DNA of 19,072 bases. It comes from UBA4736 sp002404015 (GTDB lineage Bacteria > Chloroflexota > Dormibacteria > Dormibacterales > Dormibacteraceae). The translations under genes and the position numbers were made by a program. The stretch lies in NCBI GenBank assembly GCA_036747295.1, contig DAIOCN010000038.1, forward strand, positions 1-19,072, written 5' to 3'. The notes under the pieces are model-generated. The model saw nothing but the letters and a program-made list of their open reading frames with translations, searched no databases and was not told the DNA's origin. Shown here piece after piece: positions 1 through 10,001 of the stretch (position 1 is the first letter of the stretch; each line of letters opens with the position of its first letter).

Positions 1-42
1 GGAGTCCGATCAAGCAGGTGTTGCGCTGATCCCTTGAAATCG

Positions 43-63
43 CCCTCCCCACACGGGGGAGGG
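43..63 (-). terminator. Terminator-like hairpin downstream of the metH-GNAT operon
   Basis: Two perfectly complementary 8-base arms (CCCTCCCC at 43-50, GGGGAGGG at 56-63) flank a 5-base loop, 22 bases beyond the GNAT stop codon. Read on the minus strand the stem is followed by CGATTTC, a poor U-tract, so intrinsic termination is plausible but not certain. Bases 1-42 hold nothing I can identify. Confidence 0.5.
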
Positions 64-84
64 AGATTCGGGTCCCTTAGAAGG

Positions 85-1034
85 CTAGAGTCGTTTCAGG
101 AAGCTCAGGACGCCGGGGATCCGCTCGTAGCCGAGTTGCTCGTTGATGTGCAGCATCGGCGCGTTCTCCTCGTCGTTGTCGGTCCGGACCCGCGTCACGC
201 CCAGGTCTACTGCCTGCCCGAGCGTCTCCATCTTCTCCGCCCTGGCGATCCCGCGCCCCCGGTGGCTGGGCAGGGAGGCCGTGTACCCGGTCCACACGTT
301 GCCCCGCTGGGGCGGATACTGGAGATAGGAGAGGCCCACGATGTCGTCGCCCTCGCGCGCGATCCAGTAACGGTCGTGCCGGAGCACGGGCGCCTCCAGC
401 CAGCGCACGGTCTCCTCCATGGTCTCGTCGTGGATGGGAACGGTGGTGGGGATGTCGCGCTGGCTGAGGTTGATGAGGCGCAGCAGCTTCGGCAGCTTGT
501 CCGGGTCCTGGTCCGCGGCCAGGGTCGCGAGCGTGACGCCTTCCGCCGCCATACGCGCGCGGCCCTTCTCCCGCTCCGCCAGGAGCCGCTCGCCATGACG
601 CACCAGGTCGAGCTCCCAGGCCTTGCTGAGACGGTCGCGCACGAAGCCGCGCTTCTCGATCGAGGTGATCTCGCGCTCGGCGTCCTCCCAGACCTGGTAG
701 TTGAGGACGTTGGGCTCGTCCTCGAGCGCCTGCTCGATGAAGCCGTCCTGGACCTCGCCCAGCAGCGGCCCGGCCAGGACCTCGGGCAGCGCGTAGAGCT
801 CCATCCAGATGAACCGCTCCGGCTCCACGCGCCAGGGCAGGTGGCCACCCTCGGTGTAGGCCACCGGCCGGCCCTCCGACTCCCAGAGCGCCAGGACGCG
901 GATGCTGTCGGGCCGCATCGGGCGCTCCAGCCACCAGCGGCTGTACACCGGGTCCTGCGGCTCGTCCGGGCGCGCGGCCGTCATGATGTCGGCGACCACG
1001 TCGCTGACGTCGACGCTCACCGGCGCGCGCCTGA

Positions 1035-1038
<4 letters not shown>
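85..1038 (-). CDS. Two-domain GNAT family N-acetyltransferase
   Basis: A 317-residue protein with two GNAT-like halves. The C-terminal half (about residues 180-317) carries the acetyl-CoA motif A as HRGRGIA (259-265), preceded by the strand TGYTASLP and followed by a typical GNAT end, NAPMLHINEQLGYER (292-306). The N-terminal half (about 45-150) has the fold-like pattern but no RxxGxG/A loop, so it is probably a degenerate structural domain, as in mycothiol-synthase-type tandem GNATs. The acceptor substrate cannot be told. The ATG overlaps the metH stop as ATGA, so the two are almost certainly translated from one message; the overlap decides the start. It is the last gene of that operon, before the hairpin at 43-63. 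Family assignment is firm; function is unknown. Confidence 0.85.
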
Positions 1039-4649
<3,611 letters not shown>

Positions 4650-4705
4650 TGAACCTTCAATGGTGCCGCAAAACCCGCGCGAGGCGGCGCCAGGCCTGCC
4701 GCCAC

Positions 4706-4722
4706 ATACCCCAGGGGGGTAT
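4706..4722. promoter_or_regulatory. CsoR operator in the csoR/metH divergent region
   Basis: A perfect inverted repeat, ATACCCC-AGG-GGGGTAT, two 7-base arms around a 3-base centre, ends 17 bases before the csoR start. G/C-tract palindromes flanked by TA/AT are the known operator type of CsoR/RcnR-family repressors, so autoregulation of csoR and the permease is the natural reading. Because metH starts only 57 bases away on the other strand, CsoR binding could also touch metH transcription (inference). Confidence 0.8.
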
Positions 4723-4726
4723 CTGA

Positions 4727-4732
4727 TAGACT
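4727..4732 (+). promoter_or_regulatory. Candidate -10 box for a leaderless csoR transcript
   Basis: TAGACT fits the TANNNT form and ends seven bases before the GTG of csoR, so transcription would start at or next to the start codon. No Shine-Dalgarno sequence precedes that GTG. The CsoR operator lies immediately upstream, in the -10/-35 spacer, where binding would block RNA polymerase. Confidence 0.45.
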
Positions 4733-4739
4733 CCCGAAC

Positions 4740-5015
4740 GTGGCAGGCTACGCCAGCGATCGGGAGAAGGTCCGGGCCCGGCTGCAGAGAATCGAGGGCC
4801 AGGTCCGGGGCATCTCCAGGATGGTCGAGGACGACCGCTACTGCATCGACGTCCTCACCCAGGTCAACGCGGCCCGGGCGGCCCTGGAGAACGTGGCGCT
4901 GATCCTGCTCCGCGACCATACCGAGCACTGCGTTGCCGAGGCGATCCAGGCCGGGGACGGCGCCGCCAAGGTCCGCGAGCTGAGCGACGCGGTGGCCCGG
5001 CTCGTAAGAGCCTGA
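4740..5015 (+). CDS. csoR: CsoR-type Cu(I)-sensing transcriptional repressor
   Basis: A 91-residue all-helical CsoR/RcnR/FrmR-family repressor. The Cu(I) triad of CsoR is complete: C35 (DRYCIDVL), H60 and C64 (RDHTEHC), matching C36/H61/C65 of the Mycobacterium tuberculosis protein. The second-shell residues Y34 and E80, which correspond to the allosteric Y35 and E81 there, are also present. This favours Cu(I) over Ni/Co (RcnR), formaldehyde (FrmR) or persulfide (CstR) sensing. The conserved early helix RLQRIEGQVRGISRM (14-28) is typical. The GTG start at 4740 is chosen because the family begins here and a -10-like box sits just upstream. A perfect operator precedes the gene and the permease follows after two bases, so it likely represses itself and the permease until copper is bound. 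Confidence 0.93.
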   Translation: MAGYASDREKVRARLQRIEGQVRGISRMVEDDRYCIDVLTQVNAARAALENVALILLRDHTEHCVAEAIQAGDGAAKVRELSDAVARLVRA

Positions 5016-5017
5016 CG

Positions 5018-6202
5018 GTGTTCCTGCTGCAGGCCGTCTGGCAGGCGCTGCAGATGGCGTTCTTCATGTTCTGGGAGGTCCTCTGGCCGCTGGCCCTGGG
5101 GTTCCTGATCTCCGCCATCGTGCAGACGGTGGTGTCCAGGCGCACCGTGGTCCGGTTCCTGGGCAAAGACGACGCTCGCGGGGTCGCCTGGGCGGCGCTC
5201 TTCGGGGCGGCCTCCTCCTCCTGCTCCTATGCGGCGGTGGCGATCGGCCGCGCGCTCTTCCGCAAGGGCGCGACGTTCGCCAACGCCATCCTCTTCGAGT
5301 TCGCCAGCACGAACCTGGTGTTCGAGCTGGGCCTCGTCCTCCTCGTCCTGTTGGGCTGGCAGTTCGTGGCCGCCGAGTTCGCGGGCGGGCTGCTGATGAT
5401 GGGCATCCTGGCGCTGGCGTTCAAGTACACGCTGCGGGCTCGGCTCGTGGAGTCCGCCCGCCGCCAGGCGGAGAGGGATCTGCCAGGGCGGATGGAGGGC
5501 CACGCGGCGATGGACATGTCGGTCACCGACGGTCCCTTCCTGTCCCGCCTCTTCTCGGCCCGCGCGTTCACCGCCATCGCGCACAACTTCTACATGGACG
5601 TCGCCAGCCTCTACCAGGACCTCGCCCTGGGCTTCCTGATCTCAGGCGCCCTCGCCGCGTGGGTGCCCAACGACTTCTGGCGGACGCTGTTCCTGGCCGG
5701 CAATCCCCAGCTGGGGGCCGTCTGGGGTCCGATCATCGGCCCCGTCATCTCGATGCTGAGCTTCGTGTGCTCGGTGGGCAATGTGCCCCTGGCGGTCGTG
5801 CTCTGGAACGGGGGGATCAGCTTCGGCGGCGTGATCGCCTTCATCTTCGGCGACCTGCTGATCATCCCGATCTTAAACATCTACCGGAAGTACTACGGCC
5901 GCCGGATGAGCCTGTACCTGCTGGGCGCTTCCTACGTCGCGATGGTCCTGGCCGGCCTCGTGATCGGGGCCATCTTCCAGGTGCTCGGCCTCACGCCCGC
6001 GCACCACTTCGTGGCGGTGTTCCAGACGAGGCCGGACTGGAACTACACAACCTTCCTCGACCTTGGCTTCCTGGGGCTCGCCGCGGTCCTCGGCTGGCGC
6101 TTCCTGCGGACCGGGGGCCCGGAGATGCTGCGGATGATGGCGGCCTCACCCAGCGAGGCAGCCGGCGACCACGACCACGGCCATCACGATCACCATCACT
6201 GA
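5018..6202 (+). CDS. PF03773-like permease, probable Cu/heavy-metal efflux, His-rich C-terminus
   Basis: A 394-residue polytopic membrane protein with about eight to ten hydrophobic segments (for example 5-38, 55-79, 98-136, 203-217, 232-263, 268-287, 298-326, 346-363). It resembles the PF03773 permeases, which include the SO_0444-type Cu/Zn efflux group. Intramembrane cysteines lie in SSCSYAAVAIG (67-77) and FVCSVGNVPLA (249-259), placed like the paired half-repeat motifs of this family, and could carry a soft metal. The tail DHDHGHHDHHH (384-394) is a likely metal-binding extension. GTG at 5018 is two bases after the csoR stop, so translation is probably coupled; M13 is an alternative start. 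Copper is inferred from CsoR control; zinc or arsenic export by a related protein cannot be excluded. No CopA ATPase or CopZ chaperone is in the window. Confidence 0.8.
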   Translation: MFLLQAVWQALQMAFFMFWEVLWPLALGFLISAIVQTVVSRRTVVRFLGKDDARGVAWAALFGAASSSCSYAAVAIGRALFRKGATFANAILFEFASTNLVFELGLVLLVLLGWQFVAAEFAGGLLMMGILALAFKYTLRARLVESARRQAERDLPGRMEGHAAMDMSVTDGPFLSRLFSARAFTAIAHNFYMDVASLYQDLALGFLISGALAAWVPNDFWRTLFLAGNPQLGAVWGPIIGPVISMLSFVCSVGNVPLAVVLWNGGISFGGVIAFIFGDLLIIPILNIYRKYYGRRMSLYLLGASYVAMVLAGLVIGAIFQVLGLTPAHHFVAVFQTRPDWNYTTFLDLGFLGLAAVLGWRFLRTGGPEMLRMMAASPSEAAGDHDHGHHDHHH

Positions 6203-6203
6203 C

Positions 6204-6218
6204 GCCCGGCAGCCGGGC
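6204..6218. terminator. Inverted repeat between convergent stop codons
   Basis: GCCCGGC and GCCGGGC are separated by one base, filling the 15-base gap between the permease stop and the stop of the convergent small gene. It may serve as a bidirectional terminator, but there is no U-tract on either strand and the effective stem is only five to six pairs. Confidence 0.3.
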
Positions 6219-6463
6219 TAGAGAGGTGGCTGCCCGGGCCGCACGCGCTGCTCCAGGTCCTCCAGGGCTATCCGGGCCGGGCTCTTGGTGGGCGCTGGGT
6301 GGCCCCTGACGCGAAGCGCAAGCCAGGCGACGCGGTAGAGAAGGACGTCGAAGAAGACCGCCGCCGCCGCGGCCAGGACTCCGACCGCCACCAGGCCCAG
6401 AACCAGCAGCGACTGCCCGCGGCTCAGTTGAATCGGGAGCATCCGGCCGAGCAGTTCGACCAT
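6218..6463 (-). CDS. Small single-pass membrane protein of unknown function
   Basis: An 81-residue protein with one long hydrophobic stretch, about residues 17-47 (from QSLLVLGLV to LLYRVAWLAL), then a polar basic C-terminus ending in ALEDLEQRVRPGQPPL. The N-terminal dozen residues may form a short amphipathic helix. I recognise no family. It lies 59 bases downstream of the DedA-family gene on the same strand, so the two may share a message. There is no clear Shine-Dalgarno site before the ATG; M8 is an alternative start. It is listed as real because it is the best coding explanation of the space between two convergent units. Confidence 0.5.
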   Translation of the reverse strand: MVELLGRMLPIQLSRGQSLLVLGLVAVGVLAAAAAVFFDVLLYRVAWLALRVRGHPAPTKSPARIALEDLEQRVRPGQPPL

Positions 6464-6522
6464 GGCTGAAGTCAGGTGAGCGTAGCGCCTTCAGGCCGGG
6501 CTGTGGCCCACCCGATCGCGCC

Positions 6523-7179
6523 TCAGCCGGCGGGCGGCGGACCGCTCGCGGCCGTCTTGCTGGGCGCGTCGAGCGGTTCGGCCTCCTCGTCCTCGGCGTG
6601 GCGCCGGCCGAACCAGTAGGCGGCGGCCACCACCAACACGACGGCGATCGCCAGGGGCACGACAAATGGGCGCAGGTAGGTCTCGATCAGGTCGTAGTGC
6701 TGGCCCAGCTTGTAGCCGCCGTAGGCCAAGCCGAGGTTCCAGGGCAGGGCGCCCAGCAGGGTGGCGATGCAGAAGGTTCCCAGCCGCACCTGAGACAGCC
6801 CGGCCGGAAAGGAGATATAGGTGCGGATCACAGGCAGGAGCCGGCCCAGGAACACGGCCCAGACCCCGAAACGGTTGAAGAAGCGGTTGGCCAGTCGGAG
6901 GTGGCCGCGGTTGAGACCGACCCGCCGGCCGGGGCCCAGGATCAGACGCTCGCCATATCGGCGGGTCAGCAGATAGGCCCCGACTGAGCCCACCAGGTTG
7001 CCGATGGTGGCTGCCGCCACCACCCCGATGAAGGACAGCTTGCCCTGGGCGGCGAGCGCGCCGCCGAGGGGCACCACGATCTCGCTCGAGATCGGGATCC
7101 CGGCGCTTTCCGCCGCCATGGTCACGAAGATGGCCAGGAGGCCGCCGGAGGCCACCAGTCCGATCAGCCACTTGGTCAT
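6523..7179 (-). CDS. DedA family membrane protein (SNARE-associated/VTT domain)
   Basis: A 218-residue protein with the DedA (VTT) layout: N-terminal reentrant helix with the acidic pattern ESAGIPISSE (24-33), the GNLVGSVGAYLLTRRYGERL motif (60-79), the basic motif FLGRLLPVIRT (110-120, R113 and R119), PAGLSQV, then transmembrane helices near 134-155 and 171-190. The polar, acidic tail (191-218) is cytoplasmic and unconserved. DedA proteins are thought to move phospholipids or undecaprenyl phosphate across the membrane and support envelope homeostasis; which lipid applies here is not decidable. It follows the SnoaL-like gene by 62 bases and precedes the 81-residue membrane protein. No obvious ribosome site precedes the ATG. 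Confidence 0.9.
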   Translation of the reverse strand: MTKWLIGLVASGGLLAIFVTMAAESAGIPISSEIVVPLGGALAAQGKLSFIGVVAAATIGNLVGSVGAYLLTRRYGERLILGPGRRVGLNRGHLRLANRFFNRFGVWAVFLGRLLPVIRTYISFPAGLSQVRLGTFCIATLLGALPWNLGLAYGGYKLGQHYDLIETYLRPFVVPLAIAVVLVVAAAYWFGRRHAEDEEAEPLDAPSKTAASGPPPAG

Positions 7180-7241
7180 CGATCGAAGGCTACCAGCCCC
7201 GCAAACCTGGTCTGACTGCCGCGCGGTCGAATCCCAGGCTC

Positions 7242-7691
7242 CTAGTCTTCGTCCGAGAATGGCTCAGCCAAGCCGCCCTCGAAGCGCTCCGCGCCTGATC
7301 GAAGCGGCCGGTCCTCCTCGATGATCTTCCAGAACGAATCCTTGCGGCTGATCTTTCCCGCCGAAAACTCGAACAGGTCGCAGCCTCGCACCTCGATCTT
7401 TTGTCGATCGGAGGTGCCTGTGAGTGTCCATTCGGATACGCCCCTGTCTCCGCAGACGAAGTGGCGGTCTTGCCCGTAATGGACGTCCGGGATGCCGGTG
7501 AATCTTGTGGCAAGAAGACGACGAACCTCGTCGCGCCCTCTGGCGCGAGTTCCCCAGGGTGACGATCCGCGTGGCATCTCCAGCACCGGGTCATCCGACA
7601 AGAAGTCCATGACCGCATCCAGGTCGTGGCGATTGAAGGCGTCGAGCAGTGCCTTCAGGGTGTCCACCGTGGCGACCGCATTCGTTTCCAT
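7242..7691 (-). CDS. SnoaL-like / NTF2-fold protein
   Basis: A 149-residue protein with the SnoaL-like polyketide-cyclase/NTF2 cone fold pattern: helix LKALLDAFNRHDLDAVMDFLSDDPVLEMP (12-40), a loop and helix with RGRDEVRRLLATRF, and the long strand VRGCDLFEFSAGKISRKDSF (91-110) followed by WKIIEE. Family members include isomerases, hydrolases and binding proteins, so no reaction can be assigned. The open frame extends 12 codons further upstream, but the internal ATG at 7691 has an excellent GGGAGG site eight bases before it and gives the usual start of the family. The tRNA gene lies 37 bases upstream on the same strand, and DedA follows 62 bases downstream. Confidence 0.8.
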   Translation of the reverse strand: METNAVATVDTLKALLDAFNRHDLDAVMDFLSDDPVLEMPRGSSPWGTRARGRDEVRRLLATRFTGIPDVHYGQDRHFVCGDRGVSEWTLTGTSDRQKIEVRGCDLFEFSAGKISRKDSFWKIIEEDRPLRSGAERFEGGLAEPFSDED

Positions 7692-7728
7692 CCTGGCCGC
7701 CTCCCTGGCAACTTCCAATACGAACACG

Positions 7729-7805
7729 TGGTGGGCCCGGTTGGGATCGAACCAACGACCAGCCGATTATGAGTCGGCCGCTCTAACCAACTGAGCTACG
7801 GGCCC
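7729..7805 (-). tRNA. tRNA with CAT anticodon (tRNA-Ile2 or elongator tRNA-Met)
   Basis: A complete 77-base cloverleaf including an encoded CCA (7729-7731). The acceptor stem GGGCCCG/CGGGCCC pairs perfectly, the D arm begins TAGCTCAGTTGG, the anticodon stem GCCGA/TCGGC holds the loop CTCATAA (anticodon CAT), and the T arm is GTTGG-TTCGATC-CCAAC with discriminator A. It is not an initiator: the three consecutive anticodon-stem GC pairs are absent. Pairs C4-G69 and C5-G68 are features used by TilS to recognise tRNA-Ile2, whose CAT is lysidinylated, so Ile2 is slightly favoured over elongator Met. Confidence 0.95.
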
Positions 7806-7817
7806 GGCGCAGAGCCA

Positions 7818-7823
7818 AATTTA
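7818..7823 (-). promoter_or_regulatory. Candidate -10 box of the tRNA gene
   Basis: On the minus strand TAAATT (TANNNT form) lies 12 bases upstream of the tRNA 5' end, in the only AT-rich patch of the 28-base gap between the tRNA and the flavin reductase gene. No good -35 is visible, since that region is coding. Confidence 0.35.
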
Positions 7824-7833
7824 ACCCGGCCGT

Positions 7834-8331
7834 CTACAGGCCGCTCAGCTCGCGGAACTCGCGGCGGTGGAAGACCAGTGGCGTCCGCCCCTGGTCGACC
7901 TCGCCTCCCTTCACCTCGCCGATGAAGACCCAGTGGTCGCCCGCCTCCACCGCCTGCACGGTGCGGCACAGGATGTGGGCGGTGCTGTCCTCGTGGAGGA
8001 CGGGCCCGGCTTCCGGCACCTCGGGCCGCGACCACGCCACCCCGTTGAACTTATCCTCGACCTTCCCGGCCATCCGCCGGGCCAGCTCGTGGCTGTCGCG
8101 GCTGATCAGGTTGACCGTGAAGCCGCCGGCCGCCTGGATCGCGGCCAGGGTGTTCGAACTGCGGCCCACGCAGACCAGGACCAGGGGCGGTTCCAGCGAG
8201 ACGCCGCAGAAGGCGATCACCGTGAGCCCGCGCGGGGCTCCGCCGGCCTCGAAGGCTGTGACCACCGTGACCCCGGCTGGGAACGAGGCGAGCAGCTCGC
8301 GGTAGCGATCGATCAAGGCGGTGCATAGCAT
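7834..8331 (-). CDS. Flavin reductase family protein (FMN-binding split barrel)
   Basis: A 165-residue protein matching the flavin reductase-like/HpaC-type FMN-binding split barrel. It shows FPAGVTVVTA (17-26), GLTVIAFCGVSLEPPLVLV (35-53), FTVNLIS (71-77), GDHWVFIGEV (131-140) and a terminal PLVFHRREF (151-159), in the standard order and length. Such proteins reduce FMN or FAD with NAD(P)H and often supply a two-component monooxygenase, but no oxygenase partner is next to it. Its start codon faces that of the Mct-like gene with six bases between them. An in-frame TTG at 8316 is an alternative start that would leave a little more room. The tRNA gene lies downstream on the same strand. Confidence 0.9.
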   Translation of the reverse strand: MLCTALIDRYRELLASFPAGVTVVTAFEAGGAPRGLTVIAFCGVSLEPPLVLVCVGRSSNTLAAIQAAGGFTVNLISRDSHELARRMAGKVEDKFNGVAWSRPEVPEAGPVLHEDSTAHILCRTVQAVEAGDHWVFIGEVKGGEVDQGRTPLVFHRREFRELSGL

Positions 8332-8337
8332 GAGCGG

Positions 8338-9498
8338 GTGAGCGCACAGGCGGGAATCCTCTCCGGCCTGCGGGTCGTCGAGGTCTCGGCCTTCGTGGCG
8401 GCGCCCCTGGGCGGTGCCACCTTGGCCGCGCTGGGAGCGGACGTGATCCGGGTCGACCCGATCGGCGGGGGCATCGACGCCGGCCGCTGGCCGCTCGGGC
8501 CGGATGGGCGCAGCCTGTACTGGGCCGGCCTCAACCAGGGCAAGCGCTCAATCACGCTGGACCTGCGCTCCGACGAGGGCCGCGACCTCGTGGCCCGGCT
8601 CATAACCTGCGCGGGCGACGGCGGCGGCATCCTGCTCACCAACCTTCCGGCTCGTGGCTGGCTCGACTACGAGACGCTGCGGGCGCGGCGGGGCGACCTC
8701 ATCATTGTCGCGATCTCGGGCAGTCGAGACGGCGGCACCGCCGTCGACTACACGGTCAACGCGGGAGCCGGCTTTCCACTCGTGACCGGTCCCGAAGGCC
8801 ACGACGGGCCCGTCAACCACGTCCTCCCCGCCTGGGACCTGCAGACCGGCTTCCTGGCCGCCCTCGGCGTGGTCGCGGCCGAGCGGCACCGGCGCCTGAC
8901 CGGTGAGGGGCGCCTGGTCCAGCTCGCGCTCGAGGACGTCGCCCTGGCGGTGGCCGGCAACCTGGGCATCCTGGCCGAGGCCCAGCTCGTCGAGGAGCCG
9001 AGGGCCCGCTACGGCAACGACCTCTACGGCACCTACGCCCGGGACTTCCGAACCGCCGACGGCCGCGACGTCCAGGTCTGCGCCCTGACCCCGCGCCAGT
9101 GGTACAGCCTGGGCGAGGCGACGGGCCTCGCACCAGGGCTGGCGGCCCTTGGCGAACGTCTCGAGCTGGACCTGGAACTGGAGGGCGATCGTTTCCGGGC
9201 GCGCCATGACATCTCGGCTCTGCTGGCGCCCTGGTTCGCGGAGCGGCAGCTGGCCGAAGTGGCGGCCGCGCTGACTCAACACGGGGTGCTCTGGGGGCCC
9301 TACCGCACCTTCAAGGAGCTCGCCGCGGATTCAGGCCCGGCGCCCGCCACCGCCCTCGACTTCGGCGGGGGGCCGCCAGAGGCGCCTAAGCGCGGCCCCG
9401 AGCTCGGCGCCAACACCGATCAGGTGCTGCGGGAGCTGATCGGCCTCGCCGACACGGACTTGGATCGGCTGCGCCGGGAGCGCATCATCGCGTCGTGA
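8338..9498 (+). CDS. mct: Class III (CaiB/BaiF) CoA transferase, 2-methylfumaryl-CoA isomerase (Mct)-like
   Basis: A 386-residue family III CoA transferase that, from memory, closely follows Chloroflexus Mct, the intramolecular mesaconyl-CoA C1-C4 CoA transferase of the 3-hydroxypropionate bicycle. Shared signatures: LRVVEVSAFVAAPLGGATLA (11-30), GADVIRVDPIGGG, WAGLNQGKRSI (62-72), LPARGWLDYETL (103-114), DGGTAVDYT, VNHVLPAWD (159-167, with D167 as the probable catalytic aspartate) and ERHRRLTGEGRLV. Plain CaiB/BaiF transferases lack several of these. It is shorter than the roughly 409-residue Chloroflexus enzyme, apparently missing a loop before the last 60 residues. The GTG start lacks a good ribosome site. 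Its stop overlaps the MaoC-type gene by four bases (GTGA). The family is certain; the exact substrate is inferred. Confidence 0.85.
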   Translation: MSAQAGILSGLRVVEVSAFVAAPLGGATLAALGADVIRVDPIGGGIDAGRWPLGPDGRSLYWAGLNQGKRSITLDLRSDEGRDLVARLITCAGDGGGILLTNLPARGWLDYETLRARRGDLIIVAISGSRDGGTAVDYTVNAGAGFPLVTGPEGHDGPVNHVLPAWDLQTGFLAALGVVAAERHRRLTGEGRLVQLALEDVALAVAGNLGILAEAQLVEEPRARYGNDLYGTYARDFRTADGRDVQVCALTPRQWYSLGEATGLAPGLAALGERLELDLELEGDRFRARHDISALLAPWFAERQLAEVAAALTQHGVLWGPYRTFKELAADSGPAPATALDFGGGPPEAPKRGPELGANTDQVLRELIGLADTDLDRLRRERIIAS

Positions 9499-10001
9499 CT
9501 GTCAAGGAAGGCTGGAAGGGCCGCTTCTTCGAGGATTTCGTGGTCGGCGACGAGTACGAGCACCCCCTCGGCCGCACCGTGACGACCACCGACAACATAT
9601 GGTTCACCCTCCTGACCCAGAACACCGCCCCGATCCACTTCGACCACCACTACGCCGCTCAGACGGAGTTCGGCCGGCCGCTCGTGAACTCGACCTTCAC
9701 GCTCGCCTTGGTGACCGGGCAGAGCGTGACCGACCTGTCCCAGAACGTCATGGCCAACCTCGGCTGGGACGAGGTCCGCCTTCCCAACCCGGTGTTCGAG
9801 GGCGACACCATCTACTCCCGCTCCCGGGTTCTGGAGACGCGGGAGTCGAAGTCGCGGGACAACGTGGGAGTGGTCAAGGTGGAGACGACTGGCTTCAACC
9901 AGGACGGCAAGGTCGTGATCAGCTACCAGCGGACGATGCTCGTGTACAGGCGGGGACGCGCGCCCCGCATCGCCCGCCTCGACGCTACTCGGGGGCGCTG
10001 A
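9495..10001 (+). CDS. MaoC-type (R)-hydratase, probable mesaconyl/itaconyl-class CoA hydratase
   Basis: A 168-residue hot-dog-fold MaoC-like protein. Features are GRFFEDFVVGDEYEHPLGRTVT (9-30), the hydratase motif region LLTQNTAPIHFDHHYAAQTEFG (39-60), LVNSTFTLALVTG (63-75), NLGWDEVRLPNPVFEGDT (88-105) and a terminal RTMLVYRRG. The motif keeps the catalytic His (H48), but N43 stands where PhaJ-type hydratases have aspartate; I recall that Asn is common in the Rv2499c-like subgroup tied to C5-acyl-CoA and itaconate metabolism. Starting with GTG inside the mct stop, it is surely cotranslated, and a hydration step on the Mct product or substrate is the simplest reading. The last dozen residues are unlike the family end and lie in a 40-base segment shared with the VOC gene. 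Confidence 0.82.
   Translation: MTVKEGWKGRFFEDFVVGDEYEHPLGRTVTTTDNIWFTLLTQNTAPIHFDHHYAAQTEFGRPLVNSTFTLALVTGQSVTDLSQNVMANLGWDEVRLPNPVFEGDTIYSRSRVLETRESKSRDNVGVVKVETTGFNQDGKVVISYQRTMLVYRRGRAPRIARLDATRGR

Noticed and set aside
4650..4739. Cobalamin or SAM riboswitch upstream of metH
   Set aside because: The gap is only 90 bases, is occupied by the CsoR operator and csoR promoter, and contains no B12-box-like or SAM-I-like conserved core.
4650..4928. N-terminal extension of metH by 93 codons
   Set aside because: It would run through the csoR operator and into the csoR gene, shows no MetH similarity, and the internal ATG at 4649 has a ribosome site and a canonical MetH beginning.
7492..7794. Plus-strand frame ending in ARLGSNQRPADYESAALTN
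   Set aside because: The end is the antisense translation of the tRNA gene, a well-known spurious protein pattern, and the rest is antisense to the SnoaL-like gene.
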